Origin: Macrothele yani
Taxonomy: Eukaryota; Arthropoda; Arachnida; Araneae; Macrothelidae
DNA length: 64,000 nt
Direction: 5' to 3'
Assembly: GCA_039090855.1 (NCBI GenBank)
Contig: CM077005.1
Span: forward strand, 75,264,607-75,328,606
Shown here: piece by piece, positions 47,523 through 58,464 of the stretch
How positions within the stretch are numbered: position 1 is the stretch's first letter
How the letters are laid out: each line of letters starts with the position of its first letter
Notes under the pieces: generated by a model
What the model was told of the DNA's origin: nothing
What the model saw: only the letters and a program-made list of their open reading frames with translations
The model's database searches: none
Program-made: the position numbers and the translations under genes

Positions 47523-48080
47523 GTTATAGTCTCACTTCGGCCATTCCCCGACCCCATTCATACACACCTGTCCAGCTTCTCGCAGACGGAGGCGGCGTTA
47601 CTTTTAATTGCCTTCTCTTTCTCAGACACTTTCGCGTGACCCCCAACCTATACACAACTACGTTAAAGCTTTACTTCGCTGTACATCCTCTGCTGCTGAA
47701 CCCCCTAACTTATCAAACGCTCTTCGACCTACCGTGAGAACTGCCACCTTTAAGCTGAAGATCACAAAATTTCTTGATTCCCTCCTACAAAGATCATTGT
47801 CCGCTCACCACCCACCTAGCAATAAAGTCATATAACCGTATTAAGGGACTCCCTCAGATAAGACAGTAAAGAAACGAAAGAGAGTGCCCAGCATCGTAAA
47901 TATAGTTGCACGAAATTGGGGGAAATGGGATCGTCTCCAAGTAAGCGCTAAGGAAAAGGGAGAAGATTTAAACTCACCTTATTGAAAATAGTTATTAAAG
48001 TTTACCTTTGTTAAAATCTATGATCATTTGATTACAGAATTAAAGCTAGACATCTGGAATCCATCAAGATTTGTGTTGTT
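47523..48080. other. Spacer, no gene recognised
   Basis: A plus-strand frame of 75 residues (47608-47835) has no recognised domain. Composition is slightly higher in C than the flanking repeats. Nothing else seen. Confidence 0.4.
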
Positions 48081-48283
48081 GGGGCCATACTGTGGCGTTC
48101 TCATCATCGTGTGTTAAATGAAAACACGATTCATTGGACTAGACGAGCTTTTTCAGGTCCTCTGGGATTTAGTTTTGTACCCCTGTGCCCATTGCAGATG
48201 AATTTGTCCCTTTTTAACAGAGACGTGTGATACACGATGGAGACGTCTGATGTCATAGAGCAGGGCCCTTTCGCTCTTCTATA
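48080..48283 (-). pseudogene. Possible Tc1-related remnant
   Basis: GTTAAATGAAAACACGATTC followed by ATTGGACTAGACGAGCTTTT resembles 7095-7135 inside the Tc1 element at 6512-8570. No terminal repeats and no open frame. Confidence 0.35.
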
Positions 48284-48430
48284 ATGGTTTCCTATGTAAG
48301 GCGGTCCGTCTCCTATGTAAGGCGGTCAGTCTCCTATGTGAGGCAGTCAGTATGCAGTTTCCTATGTAAGGCCGCCAGTCTCCTATGTGAGGCGGCCAGT
48401 CTACTATGTAACGCAGTCAGTGTCCTCTCA
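48284..48430 (+). repeat. 21-bp minisatellite
   Basis: About seven units of roughly CTCCTATGTAAGGCGGTCAG with small changes. The frame stays open across the array because 21 is a multiple of three, giving repeated SYVRR. I regard this as a non-coding minisatellite. Confidence 0.85.
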
Positions 48431-48619
48431 ACACAGCTCTTGTACTCTTACCGCGTACAATCCTCAATTTATTGTCAGAAAGCTTATTAATAAATCTGTG
48501 GGGAATTTAAGTTGTAGAACTGGTCAAATACCTATACTGAACCAATATTTATCATATTATCGGAATACAAAGAGTGATGAAATAGAATTGAGAGCGTGCA
48601 CATATTTTACATAACAAGG

Positions 48620-49091
48620 ACCACCAGGATCTTCATAGTCGGGTAGTTCAACTTTGAGGCTGAGAAAAGCAGAAGTGTATATTCCATATTTGCTTTTGTT
48701 TGGCTTGGAAAATAATGCTGTCTAAAGGTACAGGACAATGAGTGATGTATCAAATTCTAGGAAAATTTGACATTTAGCCAAACAGACGGAATTTCAAAAT
48801 GGAACAATGACGAATCCACGAATTCTTAAACGGTTTTCTCATTTCAACAAACAAACAAAGAAAAACTGTACGATAGTTTAAGGTAACGAACTAAATGATC
48901 GCGATTAAGCCACTAGGAACAGGGATTCAGCGAAAAATATCTGAGGTCTGACTTCTAATTAGCTGAAATTTCAAATGTTTCATAAACGTCATCCGCATCT
49001 TCACTCAGAGAATGATAGGACAAAACGTCTATTTTGTAAGATTTCTGAATCTCTATGTTGTTTACGTGATTTTTGGTTCCCTTTTATTTTT
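48620..49091. other. Spacer, no gene recognised
   Basis: AT-rich, nothing recognised. Confidence 0.4.
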
Positions 49092-51038
49092 AGCACGCCT
49101 TTTGTAAAAAAAGATCGTGCTTATGTTACCGGTTTGTCTGTCTGTCCGTCTATCCGTCCGTCAGTCCACCTGTACCCACGATATCTCTCCAACTATTAGT
49201 CCGATTTGAAAAATTCTTTTTGCATTGGAAGCTTCAAATATGCGAATGATGATCCTTTATCTCAGTGTTTTTACGATGTATAATGTCGCCGCTAGAGGGC
49301 GTAAATGAAGATAATGTCCAATTCAAAAATACGTTTTATTCCACATATTTGCTTCTAAACAACCGACTGGAAAAATTATTTTATCTTTCGATTCCATTTA
49401 TGTCGAAGAGTATTTTAGATATAACAACTTTTTTCAAATTACGCACAGATTTTCCGCTAGGGGGCGTAAAAGTAAAAAAGTAAATTGCATTTTCCCCGAT
49501 AACTCTTCTTCTAAACCTCCGATTTGAAAAAAAAATTTCTTCAGCGGATACCCGTCCTCATGGAAAATCTTTTGCATATAATTTCAAATTTTTGGTAAAG
49601 AATGCTTTAGCCACCAGGGGCGTAAGTTTTAATTTTTGCTTCTGATGTGTTTGCCGTAAAATCTGAGTTTCTAAAATATCGATTGAAAAAATTATTTCGT
49701 GGACTGGCGCCACTCACATCGATAAACCGTTTCGGAATATTTTCTTCTTAAAATATTCCACAGTTTCTCCGCCAGGGGGCGTAGACGTATATCTTATTTT
49801 TGTCAATATCTCTACTTGTAGGAGTTCGATTTGAAAAATTCCTTCTTTGTTGGACAGTGTTTTCAGTGTGACATGTTTTTCATATAATTTCAAAATTTTC
49901 AAGTAATTCATAGACTTTCCGTTTGGGGGCGTAGAGGTAAATTCCGTTTCTTCCTATATCTCTGCTTCTAAATCTCCGATTTGAAAAATTCGCTCTGCAC
50001 CGGATACAGCTCCTGATGGGAAATTGTTTGCACATAATTTCTAATTTTTGTCGAAAAATAGTTTTGCCACCAGGGGGCTTAAATCTTAATTTCCGCTTCT
50101 GATGTATTTGCAGCAAAATATGAGGTTCTAAAATCTGGATTGAAAAAAAAGTCGGTTGTTGACCGATACTACTCATGTCGACAAACCTTTTAGGAACACT
50201 TTCTTCTTGAAATAAGGCATGGTTTATACGCCAGGAGGCGCAGATGTATATCTTATTTTGGTTAATATATCTACTTCTAGGAGTCCGATTTGAAAAATTC
50301 CTTCTTTGTTGGAAAGTGTTTCCGATGCGAAATGTTTTCCCTTTAAATTCAAAATTTCCATGTAAATCATAGACTTTCCGCTAAGAGGGACAAAAGTAAG
50401 TTGCGTTTTCTGCGTTACTTCTGCTCCTAAAACTCCGATTTGAAAAATTCTTCCTGTATCGCATACAAGTCCTGATGGAAAATATTTTTCACATAACTTC
50501 TAATGTTTGGTAAAGAATGGTTCGGCTACCAGGAGGCATAAGTGTTAATTTCTGCTTCTGATGTATTTATAGCCAAATCTCAGCTCCTGAAAACTTCACT
50601 AATTATTTTTTCTTGGACCGATACCGGTCATATGGAAAAACCTTTTGAGAATACTTTCTTCCTAAAATAATGCATGGTTTTCCCAGCAGGGGACGTAAAG
50701 TGACATCTTATTTTTGTCGATATCTCTGTTTCTAAGAGCGCGATTTGAAAAATTATTTCTGTGTTGTAGAGCGTTTCCGCTGCGAAATGTTTATCATATA
50801 AATTCATGCTTTTCTTAACCCACAAGTCTGCAACCAGAGGGCGTAAGCTCACGATTCCGTTTACAACAATGCTATCTGATTGATTAAAAACCTGATTGAA
50901 AACTTCTTTCTTACGTCAGATAGTATTGTTTTCCATACCGGTTCCATTGACTTTGAATAGCTTTGATAAATTTAATTTGCATCAGAACGGATTCAAAAGA
51001 CGTGCTTTACACCCAAAAATTCAGTGTCATCTTTCTTA
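49092..51038 (+). mobile_element. Hairpin-ended tandem-module element, copy 3 (direct)
   Basis: It starts AGCACGCCTTTTG (49092) in the same hairpin context and ends after GACGTGCTTTACACCC and the terminal hairpin. CTCF-like cores are at 49289, 49454, 49769, 50067, 50228, 50526 and 50831. Fewer modules than copy 2 account for the shorter length. Confidence 0.78.
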
Positions 51039-51118
51039 TATTTTATTGAGCTTAGTAAAGTTTAAAATAATCTTAGACGGACGGTTGAGTGAACATAGAC
51101 GTAGGTTTCTGACTAGTG

Positions 51119-51290
51119 CTTCAAACTGGTACAGGGCCGAACCCCGGATGATGCACGGGGGGCACACCTGCCCAGCAGTTCCAGCTCACTGCGACCACAG
51201 GAACCAGTGTCACAAATTCAGGGACGGTGGCTGCTCATAGCCCTTGAGTAACTCATGGCGGTCCTGCAGTTCCAAAAGAAAGAGAAAAAA
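51119..51290 (+). mobile_element. Degenerate SINE (family 1) between element copies 3 and 4
   Basis: The conserved body is recognisable (GGAACCAGTGTCACAAATTC, then GCTCATAGCCCTTGAGTAAC), as is the A-rich end. The tRNA-like head is worn (CCGAACCCCGGATGATGCAC). Confidence 0.65.
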
Positions 51291-51334
51291 GAATTAAAAG
51301 CCAAACGATTGCATCATTTGGAAGTAATCAAATA

Positions 51335-53613
51335 CAAGAAAGATGCCACCGAATTTTCAGGGTGTAATAAGCCCGTCTTTTGAATCCGTTCTGACGTAAA
51401 TTAAATTTATCAAAGCTATTCAAAGCCAATGGAACCGGTATGGAAAACAATAGATCTGACGATAGAAAGAAGATTTTCAATCGGGTTTTTAATCCCTCAG
51501 ATATTGCTGTAAACGGAATCGTGAGCTTACGGATTCTTAGAAACAGAGATATAGACAAAAATAAGATATGACTTTACGTCCTCTGGTGGGAAAACCATGC
51601 ATAAATTTAGGAAGAAAGTATTCTCAAAAGGTTTATCCATAAAAGCGGTATCGGTCGAAGAAAAAAAATTAGTCGAGTTTCAGAAGCCCAGATTTCGCAA
51701 CAAATACTTCAGAAGCAGAAATTAACACTTATGACCCCTGGTGGCTGAACCATTCTTTACCAAACATTAGAAATTATGTGAAAAATATTTTCCTCGAGGT
51801 CTTGCATGCGATACAGGAAGAATTTTTCAAATCAGAGCTTTAGGAGCAGAAATAACGCAGAAAACGCAATTTACCTTTGTGCCCCCTAGTGGAAAGTCTA
51901 TGATTTACTTGAAAATTTTGAATTTATCGAAAAAACAATTCGCGTCGGAAACACTATCCAACAAAGAAGGGATTTTTCAAATCGTAATCTTAGAAGTAGA
52001 GATATTGACAAAAATAAGATATACATCTACGCCCCTGGCGTAGAAACCATGCATTTTTTCAGGAAGAAAATTTCGATTTCCCATCATGAGCTGTAAAATG
52101 GTTGTCGACATGAGTAGTTTCGGAAAACAAACGACTTTTTTTGCAATCGAGATTTTAGAAGCTCATATTTTGCTTCAAATACAACAGAAGCGGAAATTAA
52201 GACTTACGCCACCTGGTGGTTAAACCATTTCTTACAAAATTTAGAAAATATGTGCAAACAATTTCTCATCAGGAGCTGTATCCGGCGCAGAAAGAACTTT
52301 TCAAATCGGAGATTTAGAAGCAGAGATATAGGGGGAAACGCAATTTACATTTACGCCCCCTAGCGGAAAGTTTATGAATTACTTGAAAATTTTGAAATTA
52401 TATGAACCACATGTCACACTAGAAACACTATCCAACAAAGAAGGAATTTTTCAAATCGGACTCCCAGAAGTAGAGATATTGAAAAAAATAAGATATACAT
52501 GTACGCGCTCTGGCGTAGAAACCATGTACTATTTTAAGAAGAAAATGTTTCTGAAAGGTTTGTCGATATGAGTAGTATCGGTCAACAAACGACGTTTTTT
52601 TCAATCGAGAATTTAGAAGCTCATATTTTGCAGGAAATACAACACAAGCGGAAATTAAGATTTCCTGGTGGACAAACTGTTTTTATTAAACTAGAATTTA
52701 TGTGGAAACGATGTCCCATGAGTAGCTGTATCCAGTGCAGAAAAAATGTTTGAAATCGGAGATTTAGAAGCTGAGATATAGGGGGAATCGCAATTTACCG
52801 CTACGCCCCTAGCGGAAAGTCTAGAAATTATTTGAAAATTTTGAAAATATATGAAAAACATGTCACACCGAAAACACTATACAACAAAGAAGAAATTTTT
52901 TAAATCGGACTCCTAGAAGTAGAGATATTGACTAAAATAAGATGTACATCTACGCCCCCTGGCGGAGAAGTTGTGGAATATTTTAAGAAGAAAATATTCC
53001 GAAAAGGTTTATCGATGTGAGTGGCATCAGTCCACGAAAGAATTTTTTCAATCGATATTTTAGAAGCTCCAATTTTATGGCAAATACAGAGAAGCAAAAA
53101 TTAACACTTATGCCCCCTGGTGGCAAAAGTATTCTTTACCAAAAATTTGTAATTATATGCAAAAGATTTTCCATCCGGAGATGTATCCGCTGAAGAAAAA
53201 AATTTCAAATCGGAGTTTTAGAAGAAGAGTTATTGGGGAAAATATAATTTACTTTTACGCCCCCTAGCGGAAAATCTATGCATAATTTGAAAAAGTAACT
53301 ATATCTAAAATACTTTTCGACATAAATGGAATTGAAAGATAAAAAATTTGTTTTAATCGGATGTTTAGAAGGAAATATGTGGAATAAAACGTATTTTTGA
53401 ATTCGACATTATTTGCATTTACGCCCTCTACCTGCGAAATTGTTCAGCGTAAAAAAAAACGAAATAAAGGACCATCGTTTGCATATTTCAAGTTTGCCAA
53501 TGCAAAAAGAATTTTTCAAATCGGACTAATAGTTGGAGAGATATCGTGGGTACAGACGGAAGAACTGACAAACCGATAACAGAAGAACGATTTTTTTTTG
53601 CAAAAGACGTGCT
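51335..53613 (-). mobile_element. Hairpin-ended tandem-module element, copy 4 (inverted)
   Basis: It is the same element in opposite orientation: it starts with the 3' hairpin (ACCGAATTTTCAGGGTGT) and ends CAAAAGACGTGCT at 53601-53613. Reverse-strand CTCF-like cores are at 51577, 51880, 52207, 52354, 52953, 53111 and 53258. With copy 3 it forms a large inverted repeat with a 300-bp spacer. Confidence 0.78.
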
Positions 53614-54565
53614 AAAAATTACCCATGACGGGGCGGTAATGATAATAGACTGGGTCTCAGGTTTGTAGAACTCTCAAACGGAGGAATACACGCGTTCATT
53701 TGTAAGGAAACCACACTGCAGCAGATTAATTACCCTTCTGTCTTATTAAGTGACTAATATTTTACCAGTTCAGTCTCATTGATTTCAAATTAGCTCCATA
53801 TCACCGCATATTAGCCGAAAAATTATTTAAATCATGATGAAAAATCTAATGGATTTGGGGAGGGGAGGAAATCTATAAATATAAAAAATAATGAGTGTGT
53901 GTGTGTGTGTGTGTGTGTGCTAATCATAATTCATCGGTAAATCAAGCTGGCTATTTTGAAATTTTGTTGTACATTTTCTGTTAGTGTCAGAGTTTTAGTG
54001 GCTGATTTCAAATCTGAAAGGGCTTGGCTGGTAATAGAAATATTTACCATGCGGAGATCAGAGAGATAGATGAAAATACCCATGTGACCTCGAACGTACG
54101 TTCGAGCTCTACCATTGTCGCCTGCTTGAAAATCTTCCTGACACGTGTGCATCCCGTAATGCAAAATATATTTCCTTATTTGACCACAGTCTTTCCATCA
54201 GTGTGCGAAATTTTTCCTAGCGACGACTGAACATCGCTCAAGCCATGCTTACGGTGCTTAAAAACCGGTACGGAGTTGGGAAAATTATCTGAAGTTCATA
54301 AACGATTATATAAGTTGTTGTTTTTTTCGAATTAATTTTCATTACATTCCTTCTGAAAAGGAAATTCAAGGCTGCAGCTATAGCAATGGGAACAGAAGCA
54401 AAAATATAAAGAAAGGAAATATCTAGGACCTAATGGAAAAACGCTTAACGTAGCTTATAAAGGGTATATGAATCTTTGACTAATGTCTTTCCACATTCAT
54501 ATATTTTAAAAATATAAAAAACAATAGTATATATAATATTTAAAAATAGTATATATATATATAGC
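53614..54565. other. Spacer with GT microsatellite
   Basis: No gene recognised. A GT microsatellite lies at about 53892-53918 and TA-rich runs at 54530-54562. Confidence 0.5.
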
Positions 54566-54571
54566 GGTGTC

Positions 54572-54785
54572 CCGACAATTCGTCGCGTGCGTCAATTCGT
54601 CGACTACGTCAATTCGTCGCCTGCGTCAATTCGTCGCGCGTCAATTCGTCGACTACGACAATTCGTCGCGCGTCAATTCGTCGACTGCGTCAATTCGTCG
54701 CGCGTTAATTCGTCGACCACGACGATTCGTCGCGCGTCAATTCGTCGCGGACAAATTCGTCGACTACGTCAATTCGTCGCGTTTA
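54572..54785 (+). repeat. CpG-dense minisatellite built on CGTCAATTCGTCG
   Basis: Alternating units such as GCGTCAATTCGTCGACTACG, GTCAATTCGTCGCGC and GACAATTCGTCGCGC repeat for about 210 bp. The array contains several CGCG and GTCGAC sites and far more CpG than its AT-rich surroundings. Open frames through it come from the unit length, not from a gene. Confidence 0.9.
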
Positions 54786-55000
54786 CAGATTTTGGTTACA
54801 CACAAAACGAATGCAGGAAAACGTACGATTTCGAACGTCTTGCTCCCTGATCAAATTTATAAAGTTTGGACACGCAGACAGGATAGGAATATTACGTTTT
54901 TCTTTGGCACTAAAAATATTAGACGGTAAACGGTTTTTGGAACGGGGCAGGGCCCGGTTGGTCAGAGCCCCCCATATACAAAATTTTCGTAAAATCTACA

Positions 55001-55558
55001 TTTCAAAATTGCCTTTATTCTTCAGTAAAATAACATTTCTATGTACATGACAATGGAATTCTGCCAATAAATACAGCGGTATATACATCAGCTGGAAAGT
55101 TCCAGTGAAACGTAAAACAAAATATTGTTAAAATCATAAAAAAAAAAAAAAAATATTTCGCCACGTAGGGCGAAGGAGAGGCAGACAATAAAGCACGAGC
55201 GATACAAACGAAAATGTTTACCTACAGTATTGTAGACAGGGCAAGACATGATTCTATACTATGCACAAATTCCAATTAAGCATTACTACCATACTAAAGA
55301 TTAAACATTAGGTACTAATTCACAGAAATGCAACATTGATGCTACATTCAAAATTTACAACATATGTACAGAAGTATTCAGTGACAAGGGGAAATAACGC
55401 TAAATGTACTCAGAAGGGCATCTTGTTACATTATATTATACACACAGTGACTAATATTTTAAAAAAATATTCAACATAATGAAGGGGACATTGCGTGGGC
55501 AGTAAACTGTGCAGAAGGAAGAATTATATACAACATAAAACCCAACATTATCGAAGAG
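55001..55558 (-). mobile_element. LINE 3'-end copy A in the satellite
   Basis: Only the 3' untranslated region is present (TTTCAAAATTGCCTTTATTC on the plus strand). It is flanked by a 10-bp target duplication AAAATCTACA (54991-55000 and 55559-55568). It is a strongly 5'-truncated insertion in reverse orientation. Confidence 0.9.
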
Positions 55559-56772
55559 AAAATCTACAGTTTTCAATTCAGAACCACCAAATCTGGTATA
55601 CTATCTCGTGGTATTCTAACTTAGACTGTAGACGGTTTTGGGAAGCGGTTGCAGAGAGGAGGGGGGGGGTTTACAGCCCTCCCTACAGAATTGCCGTAAG
55701 ATAGAGTTTTCAATTTAGAACTACCAAATTTGGTATATTATCTCATAGCGCTCTAACTTAGACGGTAGACGGTTTTTTGAACCGGTCAGGGGCCCGGTTG
55801 GTCAGAGCCCCCACACTACAGTTTTCAATTCAGAACCACCAAATCAGGTATCCTATCTCATAGTACTCTAACTTAGACGGTTGTCGGTTTTTGGAACGGG
55901 TCAAGGCCCGGGGAGTCGTAGCCTCCCCACATCCCCCCATACATACAAAATTTTCGTAAAATCTAGTTTTCATTTCAGAACCAACAAATTTGGTATCATG
56001 AAACTCTAACTTAGACGCTAGACGGTTTTTGGAAGGGGTTGGAGCCCGCGGGGTAGGACCACCCCCTCTCATAAAAAATTTCGTAAAATCTACAGTTTTC
56101 ATCTTAGAACCACCAAATTTGGTATACTATCTTATGGTACTCTAACTTAGACTGCAGACCGTTTTTGGAACGGGTCAAGGCCCGGGGGTCAGAGCCCCCA
56201 CATACAAAATTTTCTTAAAAACTACAGTTTTCTACAGTTTTCAATTTAGAACCACCAAATTTGGTATACTATCTCATAGTACTATAACTTAGACGCTAGA
56301 CGGTTTTTGAAAGGGGTTGGAGCCCGCGGGGTCGGCCCCCCCCCCCTCATAAAAATTTCGTAAAATCTACAGTTTTCATCTTAGAACCACCAAATTTGGT
56401 ATACTATCTTATGGTACTCTAACTTAGACTGCAGACCGTTTTTGGAACGAGTCAAGGCCCGGGGGTCAGAGCCCCCCACATACAAAATTTTCTTAAAAAC
56501 TACAGTTTTCAATTCAGAACCACCTAATCTGGTATACTATCTCATGGTACTCTAACTTAGACGCTAGACGGTTTTTGGAAGGGGTTGGAGCCCGGGGGTC
56601 AGACCCCCCCCGAATAAAAACTTTTTCCTAAAATCTACAGTTTTCAATTTAGAACCACCAAATTTGGTATACTATCTCATGGTACTCTAACTTAGACGCT
56701 AGACGGTTTTTGGAAGGGGTTGGAGTCCGGGGGTCAGACCCCCCGAAAAAAAACTTTTTCGTAAAATCTACA

Positions 56773-58330
56773 TTTCAAAATTGCCTTTATTCTTCAGTAA
56801 AATAACATTTCTATGTACATGACAATGGAATTCTGCCAATAAATACAGCGGTATATACATCAGCTGGAAAGTTCCAGTGAAACGTAAAACAAAATATTGT
56901 TAAAATCATAAAAAAATATTTCGCCACGTAGGGCGAAGGAGAGGCAGACAATAAAGCACGAGCGATACAAACGAAAATGTTTACCTACAGTATTGTAGAC
57001 AGGGCAAGACATGATTCTATACTATGCACAAATTCCAATTAGGCATTACTACCATACTAAAGATTAAACATTAGGTACTAATTCACAGAAATGCAACAGT
57101 GATGCTACATTCAAAATTTACAACATATGTACAGAAGTATTCAGTGACAAGGGGAAATAACGCTAAATGTACTCAGAAGGGCATCTTGTTGCATTAAATT
57201 ATACACACAGTGACTAATATTTTAAAAAATATTCAACATAATGAAGGGGACATTGCGTGGGCAGTAAACTGTGCAGAAGGAAGAATTATATACAACAACA
57301 TAAAACCCAACATTATCGAAGAGAACATGGGAAACATATTGAGCTATCTTCAATGGCACATTAAAACAGAAAAATCACAAATAGCGAAGCACCAAAATTA
57401 ATACGTAAAAACATGATTTGTTACAGTGAACGTGGGCGACAACAAAAATCCCACTTATAGGTTGAGATGTAACTGCAAATTGTGGATATGGAACCACCCA
57501 GCCGATTGGGCCCAAGTGGATTGAAAAACGCTATCGGTGTTTGTTGAGGCAGCACGAGAGTGCTCCATTTGGAGGCGAGTGGTTAACCGTGCTAGGAAGC
57601 GTCTCCGAATGATAGCACTTGCCTCCTGAGGAGGTGGAATAAGAGCGGGGAAGCGTTGTTGAAGATGGAAAGCATAGACAGTGAACTTCACAAGAAGAAA
57701 AATATAACGGCACACAGGAGGCAAGTGAGTAGGTGGATGCTTTGTTTGGAGTAGCCAAGCATATGCAAGAAATGGTAACGATCGAGCACAAATTCGATCA
57801 GCAAGACGAAATGCTGTGTTTAGGACTGGCAGGAGAACGGGGCAGAATAGGTATTGATGTTGGACGTCGCTGACTTCAGGGCAAAAGGAGCACTGCGGAG
57901 AGGTGAGAAGGGTCATGCGAAACAGTACTGATGGGGCTGGGAGACGAAGGTGAAGAAATTGCCAATGGACATTGAGTTCAAGAGGGGAGGAAAGGGGGAG
58001 GTAGATGCTGTCCAGATGGCGGGGAGAAGAGAAGGAGGAGCAGAATGAACAGAAAGTGGAAGTGCGGGAGGGGAAAGAAGAAGCCAATAAAGAGAAGAGG
58101 AGGAGAGAGAAGTAACTAGAACCTGGGAGCTACGAATGAGGAGAAAGAACGGTAGGGAAAGAGGAGCAGAGGGGACCGAGAAGAGACCATAAGGTGAAGC
58201 GAGGAGTGGAAAGAGGCTCCAAAGCGCTGTGCGAAGAAGAAGATATTCGTTAGCAAGAGTAATGGTTGGAGATAGAAACAGGGAAGAAAGAGGTCTCCAG
58301 GTTAGATCAGAAGTTACGAGAGAACGGACA
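56773..58330 (-). mobile_element. 5'-truncated LINE copy B in the satellite
   Basis: Same 3' end, inserted after the same AAAATCTACA of the monomer (56763-56772). Satellite resumes at ACAGTTTTCAATTTAGAA (58328). The 5' junction shares ACAGTT with the LINE, a microhomology. It carries the 3' UTR and the C-terminal end of ORF2. Confidence 0.9.
57455..58330 (-). pseudogene. LINE ORF2 C-terminus, copy B
   Basis: It encodes only the region after reverse transcriptase, including CSFCPEVSDVQHQYLFC (CCHC zinc-finger-like) and the end LQLHLNL. A one-base loss in a G run at about 57994 (five G against six in copy C) shifts the frame between the two halves. It is otherwise nearly identical to 59148-60025. 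Confidence 0.88.
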
Positions 58331-58464
58331 GTTTTCAATTTAGAACCAACAAATTTGGTATACTATCTCATGGTACTCTAACTTAGACGCTAGACGGTTT
58401 CTGAAAGGGGTTGGAGCCCGCGGGGTCGCCCCCCCCCCCCTCATAAAAATTTCGTAAAATCTAC

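Noticed and set aside
47608..47835. 75-residue frame as a possible gene
   Set aside because: No recognisable domain, no neighbouring exons with splice signals that I could support, and it lies between repeat copies.
43198..53613. CRISPR-like array of repeats and spacers
   Set aside because: Units of about 150 bp are similar along their whole length with no unique spacers, and the context is eukaryotic.
54567..54929. Overlapping plus-strand frames with repeated QFVDYVNSSR and IRRASIRRLR
   Set aside because: They arise from the CpG-rich minisatellite, which is open in more than one frame. No start context or unique sequence supports a gene.
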